A DNA stretch of 64,000 nt from JBBQXY01 sp038209195 (GTDB taxonomy: Bacteria; Chloroflexota; Ktedonobacteria; Ktedonobacterales; Ktedonobacteraceae), in assembly GCA_038209195.1 (NCBI GenBank), contig JBBQXY010000007.1, positions 1 through 64,000 of the forward strand, in the 5' to 3' direction. The notes below the pieces were generated by a model. It was given only the letters and a program-made list of their open reading frames with translations. It had not been told where the DNA came from and searched no databases. The position numbers were made by a program, and so were the translations under genes. Below are positions 1 to 8,503 of the stretch, in pieces. Each line of letters starts with the position of its first letter. The first letter of the stretch is position 1.

Positions 1-1002
1 GGCAAAGAGGGCCTCTACGAGTATGTCAAACCGACCTGGGAAGTGCAGCAAACCACGCATCAAGCGGATGAGGCCCAACTCACGCTGCCTGACCAGCACG
101 AAAACCAGGAAAATGGGCATCGTACAGATGCTCCTCTCAATGGTTTTGTGTTCCCACCCATAGATCGCACGCCCAAGCTGTTTATCAAGGGCAAGCAGGT
201 GCGACCCGATTCCGGCTATAGCCTTGATGTCTATGACCCAGAGCAGGGCGTTGTGGGCCAGGTTGGTGAAGGCAATCGTAAGGATATTCGTAACGCTGTC
301 GAAGCCGCCCATGCCGCCAGTGGTTGGGCCTCTAGTACGACGCATAACCGGGCGCAAATCCTCTACTACATCGCCGAGAATCTAGCGGTACGCGCGGAGG
401 AATTTGCACGCAGGATTGTCCAACAGAGCGGGCGTAGCAATGCCGATGCCGCGAACGAGGTGCAAACCACTATTTCGCGGCTGTTTAGCTATGCTGCTTG
501 GGCCGATAAATTCGAGGGAGTTGTGCATCGACCACCTCTGCGCGGCGTGGTACTGGCAATGAAGGAGCCAATCGGCGTCATCGGTATGGCCTGTCCCGAA
601 GAGTATCCACTGCTTGGCTTTATCTCACTGGTGGCACCTGCTATCGCGATGGGGAATACTGTCGTTGTCATCCCGTCGCAGCAATCGCCTCTCAGTGCGA
701 CCGATTGTTACCAGGTCTTCGAGACTTCTGACCTACCAGGTGGTGTGGTCAATATCGTGACGGGCGATAAAGATGCTCTGAGTGCTGTATTGACCGAGCA
801 TGACGATGTCGATGCCATGTGGTACTTTGGCTCGGCTGACGGCAGTAAGCGTGTAGAACTGGCCTCGGCTAGCAATATGAAGCGCACCTGGGTCAACTAC
901 GGACATGGCCGCCACTGGCTAGATGCTGTGCAAGGCGAAGGCGAAGAGTTTCTGCGTGAGTCCACCCAGGTGAAAAATATCTGGGTGCCATATGGCGAAT
1001 AA
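1..1002 (+). CDS. ALDH16-like bimodular aldehyde dehydrogenase, C-terminal part (5' end outside window)
   Basis: The frame is open from the first base, so the gene starts upstream of the window. The first residues (GKEGLYEYVKPTW) are the usual end of a complete aldehyde dehydrogenase module. A linker of about 45 residues follows, and then a second ALDH-like module begins near PKLFIKGKQVRPDSG. This second module keeps the Rossmann-like cofactor region (KEPIGVIGMACPEE, PGGVVNIVTG) but is short. It runs straight from there to the ending VKNIWVPYGE and has no catalytic Cys loop or C-terminal substrate part. That layout is known for the ALDH16 family, where the second module is a non-catalytic pseudo-domain. 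The substrate cannot be told. The main uncertainty is that the catalytic module is not visible here. Confidence 0.8.
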   Translation, partial: GKEGLYEYVKPTWEVQQTTHQADEAQLTLPDQHENQENGHRTDAPLNGFVFPPIDRTPKLFIKGKQVRPDSGYSLDVYDPEQGVVGQVGEGNRKDIRNAVEAAHAASGWASSTTHNRAQILYYIAENLAVRAEEFARRIVQQSGRSNADAANEVQTTISRLFSYAAWADKFEGVVHRPPLRGVVLAMKEPIGVIGMACPEEYPLLGFISLVAPAIAMGNTVVVIPSQQSPLSATDCYQVFETSDLPGGVVNIVTGDKDALSAVLTEHDDVDAMWYFGSADGSKRVELASASNMKRTWVNYGHGRHWLDAVQGEGEEFLRESTQVKNIWVPYGE

Positions 1003-1093
1003 CTGCCAGAGCGGGAAAAGAAAAAACGTTTGCCTGGCTCGGCGATGGTGTGATTAAGACTGGTCATCGTACACACTATCATCAGACCTTTAC

Positions 1094-1122
1094 TTGACAT
1101 AAAATACAGCGCATAAATTCTG
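1094..1122 (+). promoter_or_regulatory. possible sigma-A promoter of the dinD-like gene
   Basis: A perfect TTGACA lies at 1094-1099, about 40 bases before the ATG at 1140. The -10 element is poor: TAAATT with a 14-base spacer or AATTCT with 16. I see no convincing LexA-type palindrome next to it, so DNA-damage control is not shown by the sequence. Confidence 0.3.
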
Positions 1123-1139
1123 TGAAAAGGTGTTCAATT

Positions 1140-2009
1140 ATGCAAAATACACCGCATGCGTCGCCATTCGATAGTATCCGCCAAATAGCTGAAGATGGAA
1201 GTGAGTATTGGAGTGCTCGCGATCTCTTCAAGATTCTTGGTTATGGCGAATGGAGAAACTTCCGCAATACCGTTATTAACCGCGCCCGAAAAGCTTGTGA
1301 AGAGAACGGGCGAACTGTTGGTGACCATTTTGTACAATCATACAAAATGGTCACCCTTGGAAGTGGCAGTAAGCGCAGAACTGAGGATATTTTACTTTCG
1401 CGTTATGCTGCCTACTTAGTCGTGATGAACGGCGATCCCAAAATGCTTGTAGTAGCGATGGGCCAAGAGTATTTCGCAGAGCAAACGCGCCGCCAGGAGA
1501 TCGCTGACGAGTTAGCATTGATGTCAGAAGATGAATTACGTCTCCTGCAACGAGGACAGATGAACATCTACAACACACAACTTGCCACGACTGCACAACA
1601 ATCAGGAGTCATAGAACCAATTGACTTTGCGATCTTCCAGGATCACGGGTATCGCGGGTTATACGGCGGTTTGGGTGCAAAAGATATACACGCTCGTAAG
1701 GGACTCAAAAAGAGGCAGCAGATTCTTGATCATATGGGTAGCGACGAGCTGGCTGCCAACATCTTCCGCGCCAGCCAAACCAAACAGAAATTAGAGCGTG
1801 ATCAGGTGCGCGGTAAAGAGAATGCTAATCGTACTCACCATGAAGTAGGACGCGAAGTGCGTGACACGATCACACGACTCGGTGGAACAATGCCAGAGAA
1901 TCTGCCCACACCTAAAAAGAGCATCCAGGAACTACAACGCGAGGAGCAAACACGCTTACAGAAACGTACACAGCCGACCTTATTTGATGAACCACCACAA
2001 GAGGGTTAA
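1140..2009 (+). CDS. dinD: DinD-like protein (BRO-N domain)
   Basis: The protein has 289 residues. The N-terminal third reads as a BRO-N/antirepressor-type domain (SPFDSIRQIAEDGSEYWSARDL, then LGYGEWRNF). It is followed by the conserved middle of DinD proteins, including LLSRYAAYLVVMNGDP, QEYFAEQTRRQE and the region around FQDHGYRGLYGGL. The C-terminus is charged and polar. In Escherichia coli dinD is a DNA-damage-inducible gene whose product inhibits RecA filament activity; that role is known only for the relative. I chose ATG 1140 because AAAAGG lies 9 bases before it. An upstream GTG at 1122 has no such site. It stands alone between the ALDH gene and a gene on the other strand. Confidence 0.8.
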   Translation: MQNTPHASPFDSIRQIAEDGSEYWSARDLFKILGYGEWRNFRNTVINRARKACEENGRTVGDHFVQSYKMVTLGSGSKRRTEDILLSRYAAYLVVMNGDPKMLVVAMGQEYFAEQTRRQEIADELALMSEDELRLLQRGQMNIYNTQLATTAQQSGVIEPIDFAIFQDHGYRGLYGGLGAKDIHARKGLKKRQQILDHMGSDELAANIFRASQTKQKLERDQVRGKENANRTHHEVGREVRDTITRLGGTMPENLPTPKKSIQELQREEQTRLQKRTQPTLFDEPPQEG

Positions 2010-2070
2010 AAGGTAAATCAACGGCTCATGTACACTTTTGAGTTTCCAATCCAATGTGCTCCTGAGCCAA

Positions 2071-2673
2071 TTACGCCCCATTAACCACGAAAACTTTATC
2101 ACCAACATGTACAATCAGCTCATGGGGCGCATCTTCGATGGTGGCATAGAAGCCGCGACGCCCGTCGTTGAGAAATTGGAGGGTGGCCTTCAACTGGGCA
2201 GGTGGCAGCGGCTTGCCGTGATTGGCGGCAAATTGGCTGAATTCTACGCAAGGTGCAGCCACTTTCAGCTTTGTCAAATAGACAAATTGTCCCGTCTCTT
2301 GCAGTGCTATCGCTAAACGGCTCCCCAAATCGTTGAGCGCCACGATGCTATCGGCCTCGATAAGAATGTTCTCACCTGCAATGCCGTCGGCAAGATGCTC
2401 ACCATAGGACTCGCGCATGGATTGGTAGTGACTGGTAAAGCCGATAGAGATACCATTGACACCTCGAATATTATGCGTATCGGGATGATGGATATGGTGC
2501 AGGTCCATCACCTCGCTGCCATTTTCGGCAATACCGAATACCCCGCGCGGTGTCAGACGCAGACTTCCCACGCTCAGCAGGGGTGTTGGATCGTAATAGG
2601 TCTCCAACCGTTCCCCTAACTTGAGCGAAGAACGCTGTACTTGCAATAACGTGATACGTCCAATTTCATGCAT
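2071..2673 (-). CDS. MOSC-domain-like protein
   Basis: The 200-residue protein resembles MOSC domains. The middle carries HHPDTHN, a GISIGFTSHY stretch and a GENILIE motif similar to the GENL signature. Near the C-terminus APCVEFSQFA sits where MOSC proteins carry their conserved Cys. MOSC domains bind or deliver sulfur or a molybdenum-cofactor ligand, but the match is by eye and distant, so no reaction is assigned. The gene lies 13 bases downstream of the membrane coiled-coil ORF on the same strand and may be co-transcribed with it. Confidence 0.5.
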   Translation of the reverse strand: MHEIGRITLLQVQRSSLKLGERLETYYDPTPLLSVGSLRLTPRGVFGIAENGSEVMDLHHIHHPDTHNIRGVNGISIGFTSHYQSMRESYGEHLADGIAGENILIEADSIVALNDLGSRLAIALQETGQFVYLTKLKVAAPCVEFSQFAANHGKPLPPAQLKATLQFLNDGRRGFYATIEDAPHELIVHVGDKVFVVNGA

Positions 2674-2686
2674 GTGGTATTACTTC

Positions 2687-3283
2687 CTATTTTCCTACGA
2701 CATCACGCAACTGATTGACCACTTGCTCCAACTGGATAGCGGCGTCGGTAGCTGATGTCGCGCCCGTGACGAGCTGTTCCGTCACTTCCGTGGTCACTTT
2801 AATTGCCGTGGACAATTTCTGATTGCTGCTCGACTGATAGCGCGCCGCGTTCTCAATGTAATGTGCGGTCTTAATCATCTGCTCTAATGCGCCTTTGGCT
2901 GTCTGTGCATCCAATTGGTACCAGTACTGGGACAGTTCAGTACTCATTTCTCTGAGTTGTTGCGCCGCGACCTGTGTGGCATCCGTGTAGTACTGCACCG
3001 ATTGCAGACCAATCTGTGACGAAACGACAACCCATTTTTGTTCAGTGGCCGCACTCTTCTGCTTACTCGCAAGTGTGTTTAGCGATTGGCTGCTCCCACG
3101 CAAATATTCAACGGATTGCAGAATTGGGCCGGTAATGCGCCATCCAACACCAACGCCGACGATAGCGGCGAGGATAAGCACCCCTAGCGCGACACCAATG
3201 ATGACCAAAAGTTGCTGATTCGCGATGGCAGTGACGGTACTGACAGGACATGATTGCAAATGGGTTACATGTGAGCATACCAT
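2687..3283 (-). CDS. Chemoreceptor-like membrane coiled-coil protein, probably a truncated remnant
   Basis: The 198-residue product has one membrane span at about residues 25-48 (QQLLVIIGVALGVLILAAIV), followed by WRITGPI, the usual start of a HAMP-like segment. The rest is a long Gln/Ala/Thr-rich helix typical of chemoreceptor coiled coils. The expected extracellular sensor before the membrane span is missing, and so is the conserved hairpin tip of a methyl-accepting protein. The ATG at 3283 has no ribosome-binding site, and the frame closes at 3326. I read it as the surviving 3' piece of a chemoreceptor-like gene, although a small membrane-anchored adaptor cannot be excluded. Confidence 0.45.
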   Translation of the reverse strand: MVCSHVTHLQSCPVSTVTAIANQQLLVIIGVALGVLILAAIVGVGVGWRITGPILQSVEYLRGSSQSLNTLASKQKSAATEQKWVVVSSQIGLQSVQYYTDATQVAAQQLREMSTELSQYWYQLDAQTAKGALEQMIKTAHYIENAARYQSSSNQKLSTAIKVTTEVTEQLVTGATSATDAAIQLEQVVNQLRDVVGK

Positions 3284-3631
3284 AAAAACGTCGCAATCAA
3301 CAAAATCTCTGCTATCTATTAGTATTTACGGTTCAAAATGTATCAAAATATATCATGCTGCCTTCGGCGGGGGAGAGTGCAGAATTGCTAAATAGGAACA
3401 AATAGTGTATAGTTTTCATAGAAAAGCCGCCTCCATTGTGTCAAGTAGTATCATCAGTACTTTTAGGTAGGGGGAGATACTTTTGTGCTTTTTGTCCGTG
3501 CAATACAGTAGAGAAGCTGTTTTTTGAACGCCAACTCTTCTGAGAACTTGTGCGCTTATATCGTCCATGCTATACTGCATAGGCGTCGGACGAGAAATGC
3601 TTATTTAACTGGAAGCAGGGAGCAATTGTCA
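3284..3631. other. Divergent intergenic region upstream of the sigma/CHAT cassette
   Basis: About 350 bases separate the chemoreceptor remnant (minus) from the sigma gene (plus). No convincing promoter hexamers were found. Positions 3357-3377 (GCTGCCTTCGGCGGGGGAGAG) look like a shortened copy of the terminal hairpin of the dispersed repeats at 37703-37780 and 56738-56816. A TTG-initiated extension of the sigma frame from 3524 is open here but lacks a ribosome-binding site. Confidence 0.4.
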
Positions 3632-4414
3632 ATGGAGTCTCTAAACCGCTCTCAGCCAGCAGGCTCACAGCCGGGTCTGGGAGGACAGGGTGATAGCGCA
3701 CTGGAGTATCCAAAAGGTGTGCCTATCCAGCTACTCCCCATCAATGACCTGGCACGTTGTTGCTCTGAAGAAACGAATAAATTTTTACGGCAGAGCGTTT
3801 CCAACGATCGTTACTGCTTGGAATTATTTCGCCGTGCCATTGTAAAGCGTGATGATGATGCCTGGACGTGTATCTATGCACAGTACGCCCCGCTCGTACT
3901 CACCTGGGTCACGCAACATCAGAGTGCTGCCGCCATCCTGAGCCAGGATGGCAGTTCTCCTTTAGTGAATTCCGCCTTTGCCAAATTCGCGCAGGCCTTG
4001 ACGCCAGCGAAGATGGATAATTTTGATTCGCTCGCCGCCATCCTGAAATATCTCAAAATGTGCGTTCATAGTGTGGTGGCTGACGAAGTCCGTTCGCGAC
4101 AGGCTCGCCAATACGAAGAGGCTCTGGAACTGATTGAGCATGAACCCGCCTCTGACGATCCCGCCGATGATGTGGTCTCCAACATCTCCGCCCAAGGTTT
4201 ATGGCAGGTAATCCAGGAAGAATTGAATGGCGAGGACGAGCGCGTCCTGATCTATCTCGCCTATATTCATGGAATGAAACCTAGCGAAATAAGTACCCAG
4301 CATAAACGGTTATTTCCCACGGTGGATGATGTGTACCGTATCAAGCGCAACGTATTAGAGCGATTGCGCCGCAATCGTCGTTTGCAGACGATGTTCAAAC
4401 ATCAGCAACTGTAA
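3632..4414 (+). CDS. ECF-like RNA polymerase sigma factor
   Basis: The 260-residue protein has a sigma region 2-like segment at about residues 64-95 (CLELFRRAIVKRDDDAW, IYAQYAPLVLTWV). A central helical part follows (FAQALTPAKMDNFDSLAAILKYLK), matching the region 2.3-2.4 position. A region 4-like helical C-terminus lies at about 205-255 and contains HGMKPSEI and RIKRNVLERLRR. It would direct RNA polymerase to its own promoters. ATG 3632 is preferred because GCAGGGAG lies 9 bases upstream. It heads a cassette with a zinc-finger gene and a TPR-CHAT gene, and the order suggests the second gene is its regulator. The family is atypical and divergent, so the promoter it reads is unknown. Confidence 0.7.
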   Translation: MESLNRSQPAGSQPGLGGQGDSALEYPKGVPIQLLPINDLARCCSEETNKFLRQSVSNDRYCLELFRRAIVKRDDDAWTCIYAQYAPLVLTWVTQHQSAAAILSQDGSSPLVNSAFAKFAQALTPAKMDNFDSLAAILKYLKMCVHSVVADEVRSRQARQYEEALELIEHEPASDDPADDVVSNISAQGLWQVIQEELNGEDERVLIYLAYIHGMKPSEISTQHKRLFPTVDDVYRIKRNVLERLRRNRRLQTMFKHQQL

Positions 4415-4474
4415 GATACAAGTGCTAAAACTGATTTGAACTTCGTTTATTGATGTGAAGAGGACAAGAAGAAC

Positions 4475-4493
4475 GCTAGAGAAGAGCTCTAGC
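4475..4493. other. Small hairpin between sigma and zinc-finger genes
   Basis: GCTAGAG and CTCTAGC form a 7 bp stem with a 5-base loop. There is no T-run after it, so it is not a standard terminator. It could tune the ratio of sigma factor to zinc-finger protein on one mRNA. Confidence 0.25.
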
Positions 4494-4589
4494 AATGAGT
4501 ATATGTGCTGATGGCACTGGGGAGAGACATCAGCTCTATGTACGCAAGTTCTCAGTCCTGTATCCTATGTTGATCAAAAGGAAACGCTC

Positions 4590-5435
4590 ATGGAGTGTAG
4601 TGAACCCGGTGCTATTCGTGATGAAGAAATACTTGCCCATCTCGCGGGGGAGAAGGTGAGACCGTTTGTCGTGCAACACGTGGCAACATGCCAGAGCTGT
4701 GCAGCGCAGATGGCTGCCTATCAACGAATGGAACTTACACTAACTAGCAAACTCTATCGGTGGGATTGTCCACCAAGTCAGGTACTCGGCGAATACCAGT
4801 TGGGCATGCTCAGTAGAGAACTTACTGCTGCTGTCAATAACCACCTGAGTATGTGCGTGCTCTGTGCTGCTGAAGTGGCAACACTCACAGATTTTCTTGC
4901 GCATGATCCCATGCTCACTGAGCGTGTCACTATTCCAAGTGTATCTGTGCAATCCTCCTCCCCGCGTAATAATCATCGTTCCGGTCAGGGCGTAAAGAGC
5001 CTGGTTGATCGCTTACGCGAACAATCCAATGCTGGCGCCCGGCGTATTATTGCGGCCCTCGTTCCGCCCCAGCCGCGTATCGCCTTCCAGCGCGACCTGG
5101 CGCAGGTTGCACAGTGGCCCCGAAGTTATAGTGCGGAAGATGTAAATATATCCATCCAGGTTGAACGAGGTACCAATCGGCGTGACCCGATACAACTTAT
5201 CGGTTTTGTCACCCGCAATGGTGAATCTTTAGAGGCTCTACAGGGTACACAGGTGCTGCTGTCTGCACAAGATGGACCTAGCCCTTCTGCCGCTATTCAG
5301 TATATCCAGGCTATTGATGAGTTAGGGAACTTCGTCTTTGCATCGATTGCTCCTGCGACCTATGCGCTGGAGTTACAATTCCCTGAGAGTACCATTGTGA
5401 TCGATCAGCTTCCGATTACTTCGCAAGATATGTAG
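4590..5435 (+). CDS. Double zinc-finger (anti-sigma-like) protein
   Basis: The 281-residue protein starts with two HxxxCxxC fingers, H30/C34/C37 and H85/C89/C92. This is the zinc-binding pattern of ZAS/zf-HC2 anti-sigma factors. No membrane segment is visible, so it should be cytoplasmic. A polar linker (about 112-190) leads to a C-terminal beta-rich domain (about 195-275). The part reading DELGNFVFASIAPATYALEL resembles carboxypeptidase-regulatory-like folds. AAAGGAAA precedes the ATG. It sits between the ECF-like sigma gene and the TPR-CHAT gene (13 bases before the latter), which suggests it holds the sigma factor and that the CHAT protein acts on it. That partnership is inference. Confidence 0.65.
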   Translation: MECSEPGAIRDEEILAHLAGEKVRPFVVQHVATCQSCAAQMAAYQRMELTLTSKLYRWDCPPSQVLGEYQLGMLSRELTAAVNNHLSMCVLCAAEVATLTDFLAHDPMLTERVTIPSVSVQSSSPRNNHRSGQGVKSLVDRLREQSNAGARRIIAALVPPQPRIAFQRDLAQVAQWPRSYSAEDVNISIQVERGTNRRDPIQLIGFVTRNGESLEALQGTQVLLSAQDGPSPSAAIQYIQAIDELGNFVFASIAPATYALELQFPESTIVIDQLPITSQDM

Positions 5436-5448
5436 CGGAAACTTTGCT

Positions 5449-8403
5449 ATGATGACGCCGCAAGATTTAGTTGCCGTGCTTCTTCTCAAGGATGAGCGGG
5501 AAGGACGGCAACTCTTACATTCTCACATAACCGCTTTTGATGAAAACTCGTTGGCCTTTTTGGTTGAACTCATCAAACGCGAGGCCGATCGTCAATGGAA
5601 TAAAGATGCCCTCGCCTCTTTTACATTGGCCGGTTTTCTGCTGGCCATTGGCGATCTCACCAACGAAAAAGGCTTTCACGCGCTGGGATTAATGGCGCGC
5701 GGAGATGCACTACGGCGTATGAATCGTGACCGCGATGCCCTCCCCTTTTTTGATGCCGCTGGAGAAGAGTTCCTGGCGATAGGTGATGAAGTTGGTTGGG
5801 CACGCACGCGCATTGGTCGCATTAGTGCCTGCATTCAGTTGAATCGCAACACAGAGGCTTCGCGTGACGCTGCCGCCGCCCGCGAAATATTTATGCGCTA
5901 TGGCAAACTCTTGCGTGCTGGTCAAATAGATGTCAACGCCGCCATTGTCAATTACGAGTTGGGCCAATACGATCAGGCACTGCGACTCATCGACCGTGCC
6001 ATTGATACGTACATGTTGCAAGGTGAAGGTATTGAACTGAACTTGGCTCGTGCGCGTGGCAATAAGGCGATTATCCTGGCTGCTCAAGGCAAGTTTCGCG
6101 AGGCGGTCGCTCTCCATGATGCGGCCCGTGCAACTTTTGCCGCCTTTGGGGGGCAGGAGGTCGCGGTTGCCCGTGAAGAGCTCAACATCGCCCAGATCTC
6201 TGCCTCGCAAGGACACTACAGCCAGGCACTGCTCCTCTTCAACCGCAGTCGTGAGACATTTCAGCAGCATACCATGTCGTTCCAGGCCGCCGAGGTAGCC
6301 CAGGAAATTTGTCTCTGCCTGATCCGCCTCAATCGCGCCCGCGAGGCCTATGAACTGGCGGGTGAAACGGTGGCATTTTTTCGCCAATCATCCGGTCATC
6401 TCCACAATCTGGCCTACTCGCTCATGTATCAAGCGGTAGCGGCAACCATGGAAGGCAATTTCGAGGCTGCCGATACCATGCTGCAAGAAGCCAGTGCTAT
6501 CCTTGAAGAAGGCGGATTTATTCGACTTGCTGCCAGCGTACGGCTACAACAGGCCGAACTCTATTTCGCCGACGGTCAGTTGGATGCCAGTATGCGTGAG
6601 GCTCAGCATGTAGCGGACGTCTTCGCGGAACAGGAAGCTCTCCCCCTGCTGGCTCGTTCTGCCCTCTTGCGCGCGCGCATCGCTTTCGCTAAAGAGGATA
6701 TCGTGACCGCGCAATACCTCTGTGACCAGGCCTTGGACATCGCACGGGCACAGGGTTTACTTGAGCTCAAATATCTGTGCGATTTCTTGCTCGGCAAAAT
6801 CGCGGAGCAAGGCTTAGATTTGGACGCGGCAGCACGCTACTATGACAGTGCCGTGCAGGGCATCGATGATGTTCAAAGCCGCTTGGTGCTGGACGAGCGC
6901 ACCAGTTTCTTGGAAGATAAGGGCAGTATCTACCAGCATGCCATCATCCTGGCCTTGAAGCGCGGCAATAAAGATCAGGCCTTGATCTACGTTGAAAAAG
7001 CAAAGTCACGCGTGTTAGGTGATTACCTGCGCAACAATATTGATATTCGTTTACGCGCTGCCGATAAGGCAGGAGAGGCCATTCTCGAAGACCTGGCGAA
7101 ACTGCGTGAAGAGCAGGCCTGGTTTAGCTCGATTGTCTACGAGGCCGAAAATGAAGCCAGCCTCAGCGATACCGCCGTTATGCGCATACGCGCCGTCGGG
7201 CCGGTGAAGGCTCGCAAAGAGATGCAGTCACGCGAGCATCGTATCGAGCACCTGTTAGAGCAGATGCAACTACACCTGGCGGGCGATCTTGGCACACGTC
7301 AGCGTTCCAATTGGACCAATAGCATTGTGACCTCGCTCAGCCCTAATCTCAAGCACAATACCTTGCTGCTGGAATACTATATTGCCGAACAAGACCTCTA
7401 CATTTTTCAAATCACGCATGCCGGTGTCGATATTCATGTCGTGCCAGGGGCGGTGCCGAAATTAGAGCGTCTGCACTCGCTCTGGCGCGTCAATCTTGAT
7501 CTGGCGGCTCAGTCTTCTGGCGACCAGGATCGTCAGCAAGCTTTCGCGGGTCTGTTGGATAATGGCCTTGGCCTTTTGCAAAAACTGTATGATCTGTTGC
7601 TCAAGCCCGTCTCTGATGTGCTCAATACCTGTGAACACCTGATCGTAGTTCCCTATGGCATCTTGCACTACCTGCCCTTTCATAGCCTTTTTGATGGGAC
7701 GCAGTTCGTGGTTGAACGCCTGAATGTTTCCTATTTACCGGCAGCCGCACTGATGGGCATATGTTTGCAGCGTGGCGAGCGGATTCGCGCCAAACGCATA
7801 CCGTTAAGCAATTCTCTCGTGCTGGGTCTCTCTGATCATGGTCGCTTGGAATACGCTGTACGCGAGGCAGAGGTGGTCGCGCAACAATTAGGCACGCGTC
7901 CAATGTTAGATCGCGCCGCTACCACCACGCTGCTCTGGCAGGCCGGGTCGCGTAGCCCTATTGTGCATATCGCCGCTCACGGCCTCTTCCGTTTGGACGC
8001 ACCTAACTTTTCTCACATTAAGCTCTTCGACCGTCAACTGAGTACCATTGAGGTCTTTAACCTCGATCTTTCTTCCTGTTCTCTCGTCACGTTGAGTGCT
8101 TGTGAAACTGGTCGCGCCGTCGTGGGTGGTGTCGATGAGGTGATGGGCCTGGGGCGCGGCTTCCTCTATGCCGGTGCAGCCTCGTTATTGCCAACGCTCT
8201 GGAAGGTGGACGATGCCAGTAGTGCTGAACTGATGGGCATGTTTTACCAGGCACTATTGGGCGAGTGTACCAAGGCCGAGGCTCTCGCTGGTGCGCAACG
8301 GGCCTTTGTAGCGCGGGCGCGTTCCGCTGGTCAGCTTTATCGCACTCACCCCTATTTCTGGGCCGCCTTCCAGCTTATCGGCGATCCCGCCCCATTGCTT
8401 TAA
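5449..8403 (+). CDS. TPR-CHAT protein (caspase-like protease family)
   Basis: The 984-residue protein has an N-terminal half made of tetratricopeptide-type helical pairs (about 80-520), for example VNYELGQYDQALRLIDRAI and NIAQISASQGHYSQALLLF. A helical linker follows, and then a CHAT domain (about 640-984). The CHAT domain keeps the caspase-like pair, His844 in HIAAHG and Cys885 in LSACETG. The flanking VDEVMGLGRGFLYAGA and the C-terminal FWAAFQLIGDP are also canonical. CHAT proteins are clan CD peptidases in bacterial signalling and defence. This one should be cytoplasmic, with the TPR part acting as sensor or substrate holder. It is last in the sigma/zinc-finger cassette, and the intact dyad argues for real peptidase activity. 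Confidence 0.85.
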   Translation: MMTPQDLVAVLLLKDEREGRQLLHSHITAFDENSLAFLVELIKREADRQWNKDALASFTLAGFLLAIGDLTNEKGFHALGLMARGDALRRMNRDRDALPFFDAAGEEFLAIGDEVGWARTRIGRISACIQLNRNTEASRDAAAAREIFMRYGKLLRAGQIDVNAAIVNYELGQYDQALRLIDRAIDTYMLQGEGIELNLARARGNKAIILAAQGKFREAVALHDAARATFAAFGGQEVAVAREELNIAQISASQGHYSQALLLFNRSRETFQQHTMSFQAAEVAQEICLCLIRLNRAREAYELAGETVAFFRQSSGHLHNLAYSLMYQAVAATMEGNFEAADTMLQEASAILEEGGFIRLAASVRLQQAELYFADGQLDASMREAQHVADVFAEQEALPLLARSALLRARIAFAKEDIVTAQYLCDQALDIARAQGLLELKYLCDFLLGKIAEQGLDLDAAARYYDSAVQGIDDVQSRLVLDERTSFLEDKGSIYQHAIILALKRGNKDQALIYVEKAKSRVLGDYLRNNIDIRLRAADKAGEAILEDLAKLREEQAWFSSIVYEAENEASLSDTAVMRIRAVGPVKARKEMQSREHRIEHLLEQMQLHLAGDLGTRQRSNWTNSIVTSLSPNLKHNTLLLEYYIAEQDLYIFQITHAGVDIHVVPGAVPKLERLHSLWRVNLDLAAQSSGDQDRQQAFAGLLDNGLGLLQKLYDLLLKPVSDVLNTCEHLIVVPYGILHYLPFHSLFDGTQFVVERLNVSYLPAAALMGICLQRGERIRAKRIPLSNSLVLGLSDHGRLEYAVREAEVVAQQLGTRPMLDRAATTTLLWQAGSRSPIVHIAAHGLFRLDAPNFSHIKLFDRQLSTIEVFNLDLSSCSLVTLSACETGRAVVGGVDEVMGLGRGFLYAGAASLLPTLWKVDDASSAELMGMFYQALLGECTKAEALAGAQRAFVARARSAGQLYRTHPYFWAAFQLIGDPAPLL

Positions 8404-8503
8404 CAGTAAGCCACGTTGTATCCTATCCCCAGAACGACGAACCACCATGCATTACATGTGTACCGTAGGGCTCAATAAAGTATGAACCAACAAGGAGAAA
8501 TGT

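Noticed and set aside
5710..6387. 225-codon minus-strand frame opposite the TPR-CHAT gene
   Set aside because: It mirrors the codon pattern of the coding strand and shows no domain or ribosome site.
5449..8403. TPR-CHAT as part of a type III-E CRISPR (Craspase) system
   Set aside because: No repeat array, gRAMP or other cas gene is in the window; the comparison is kept only as a functional analogy.
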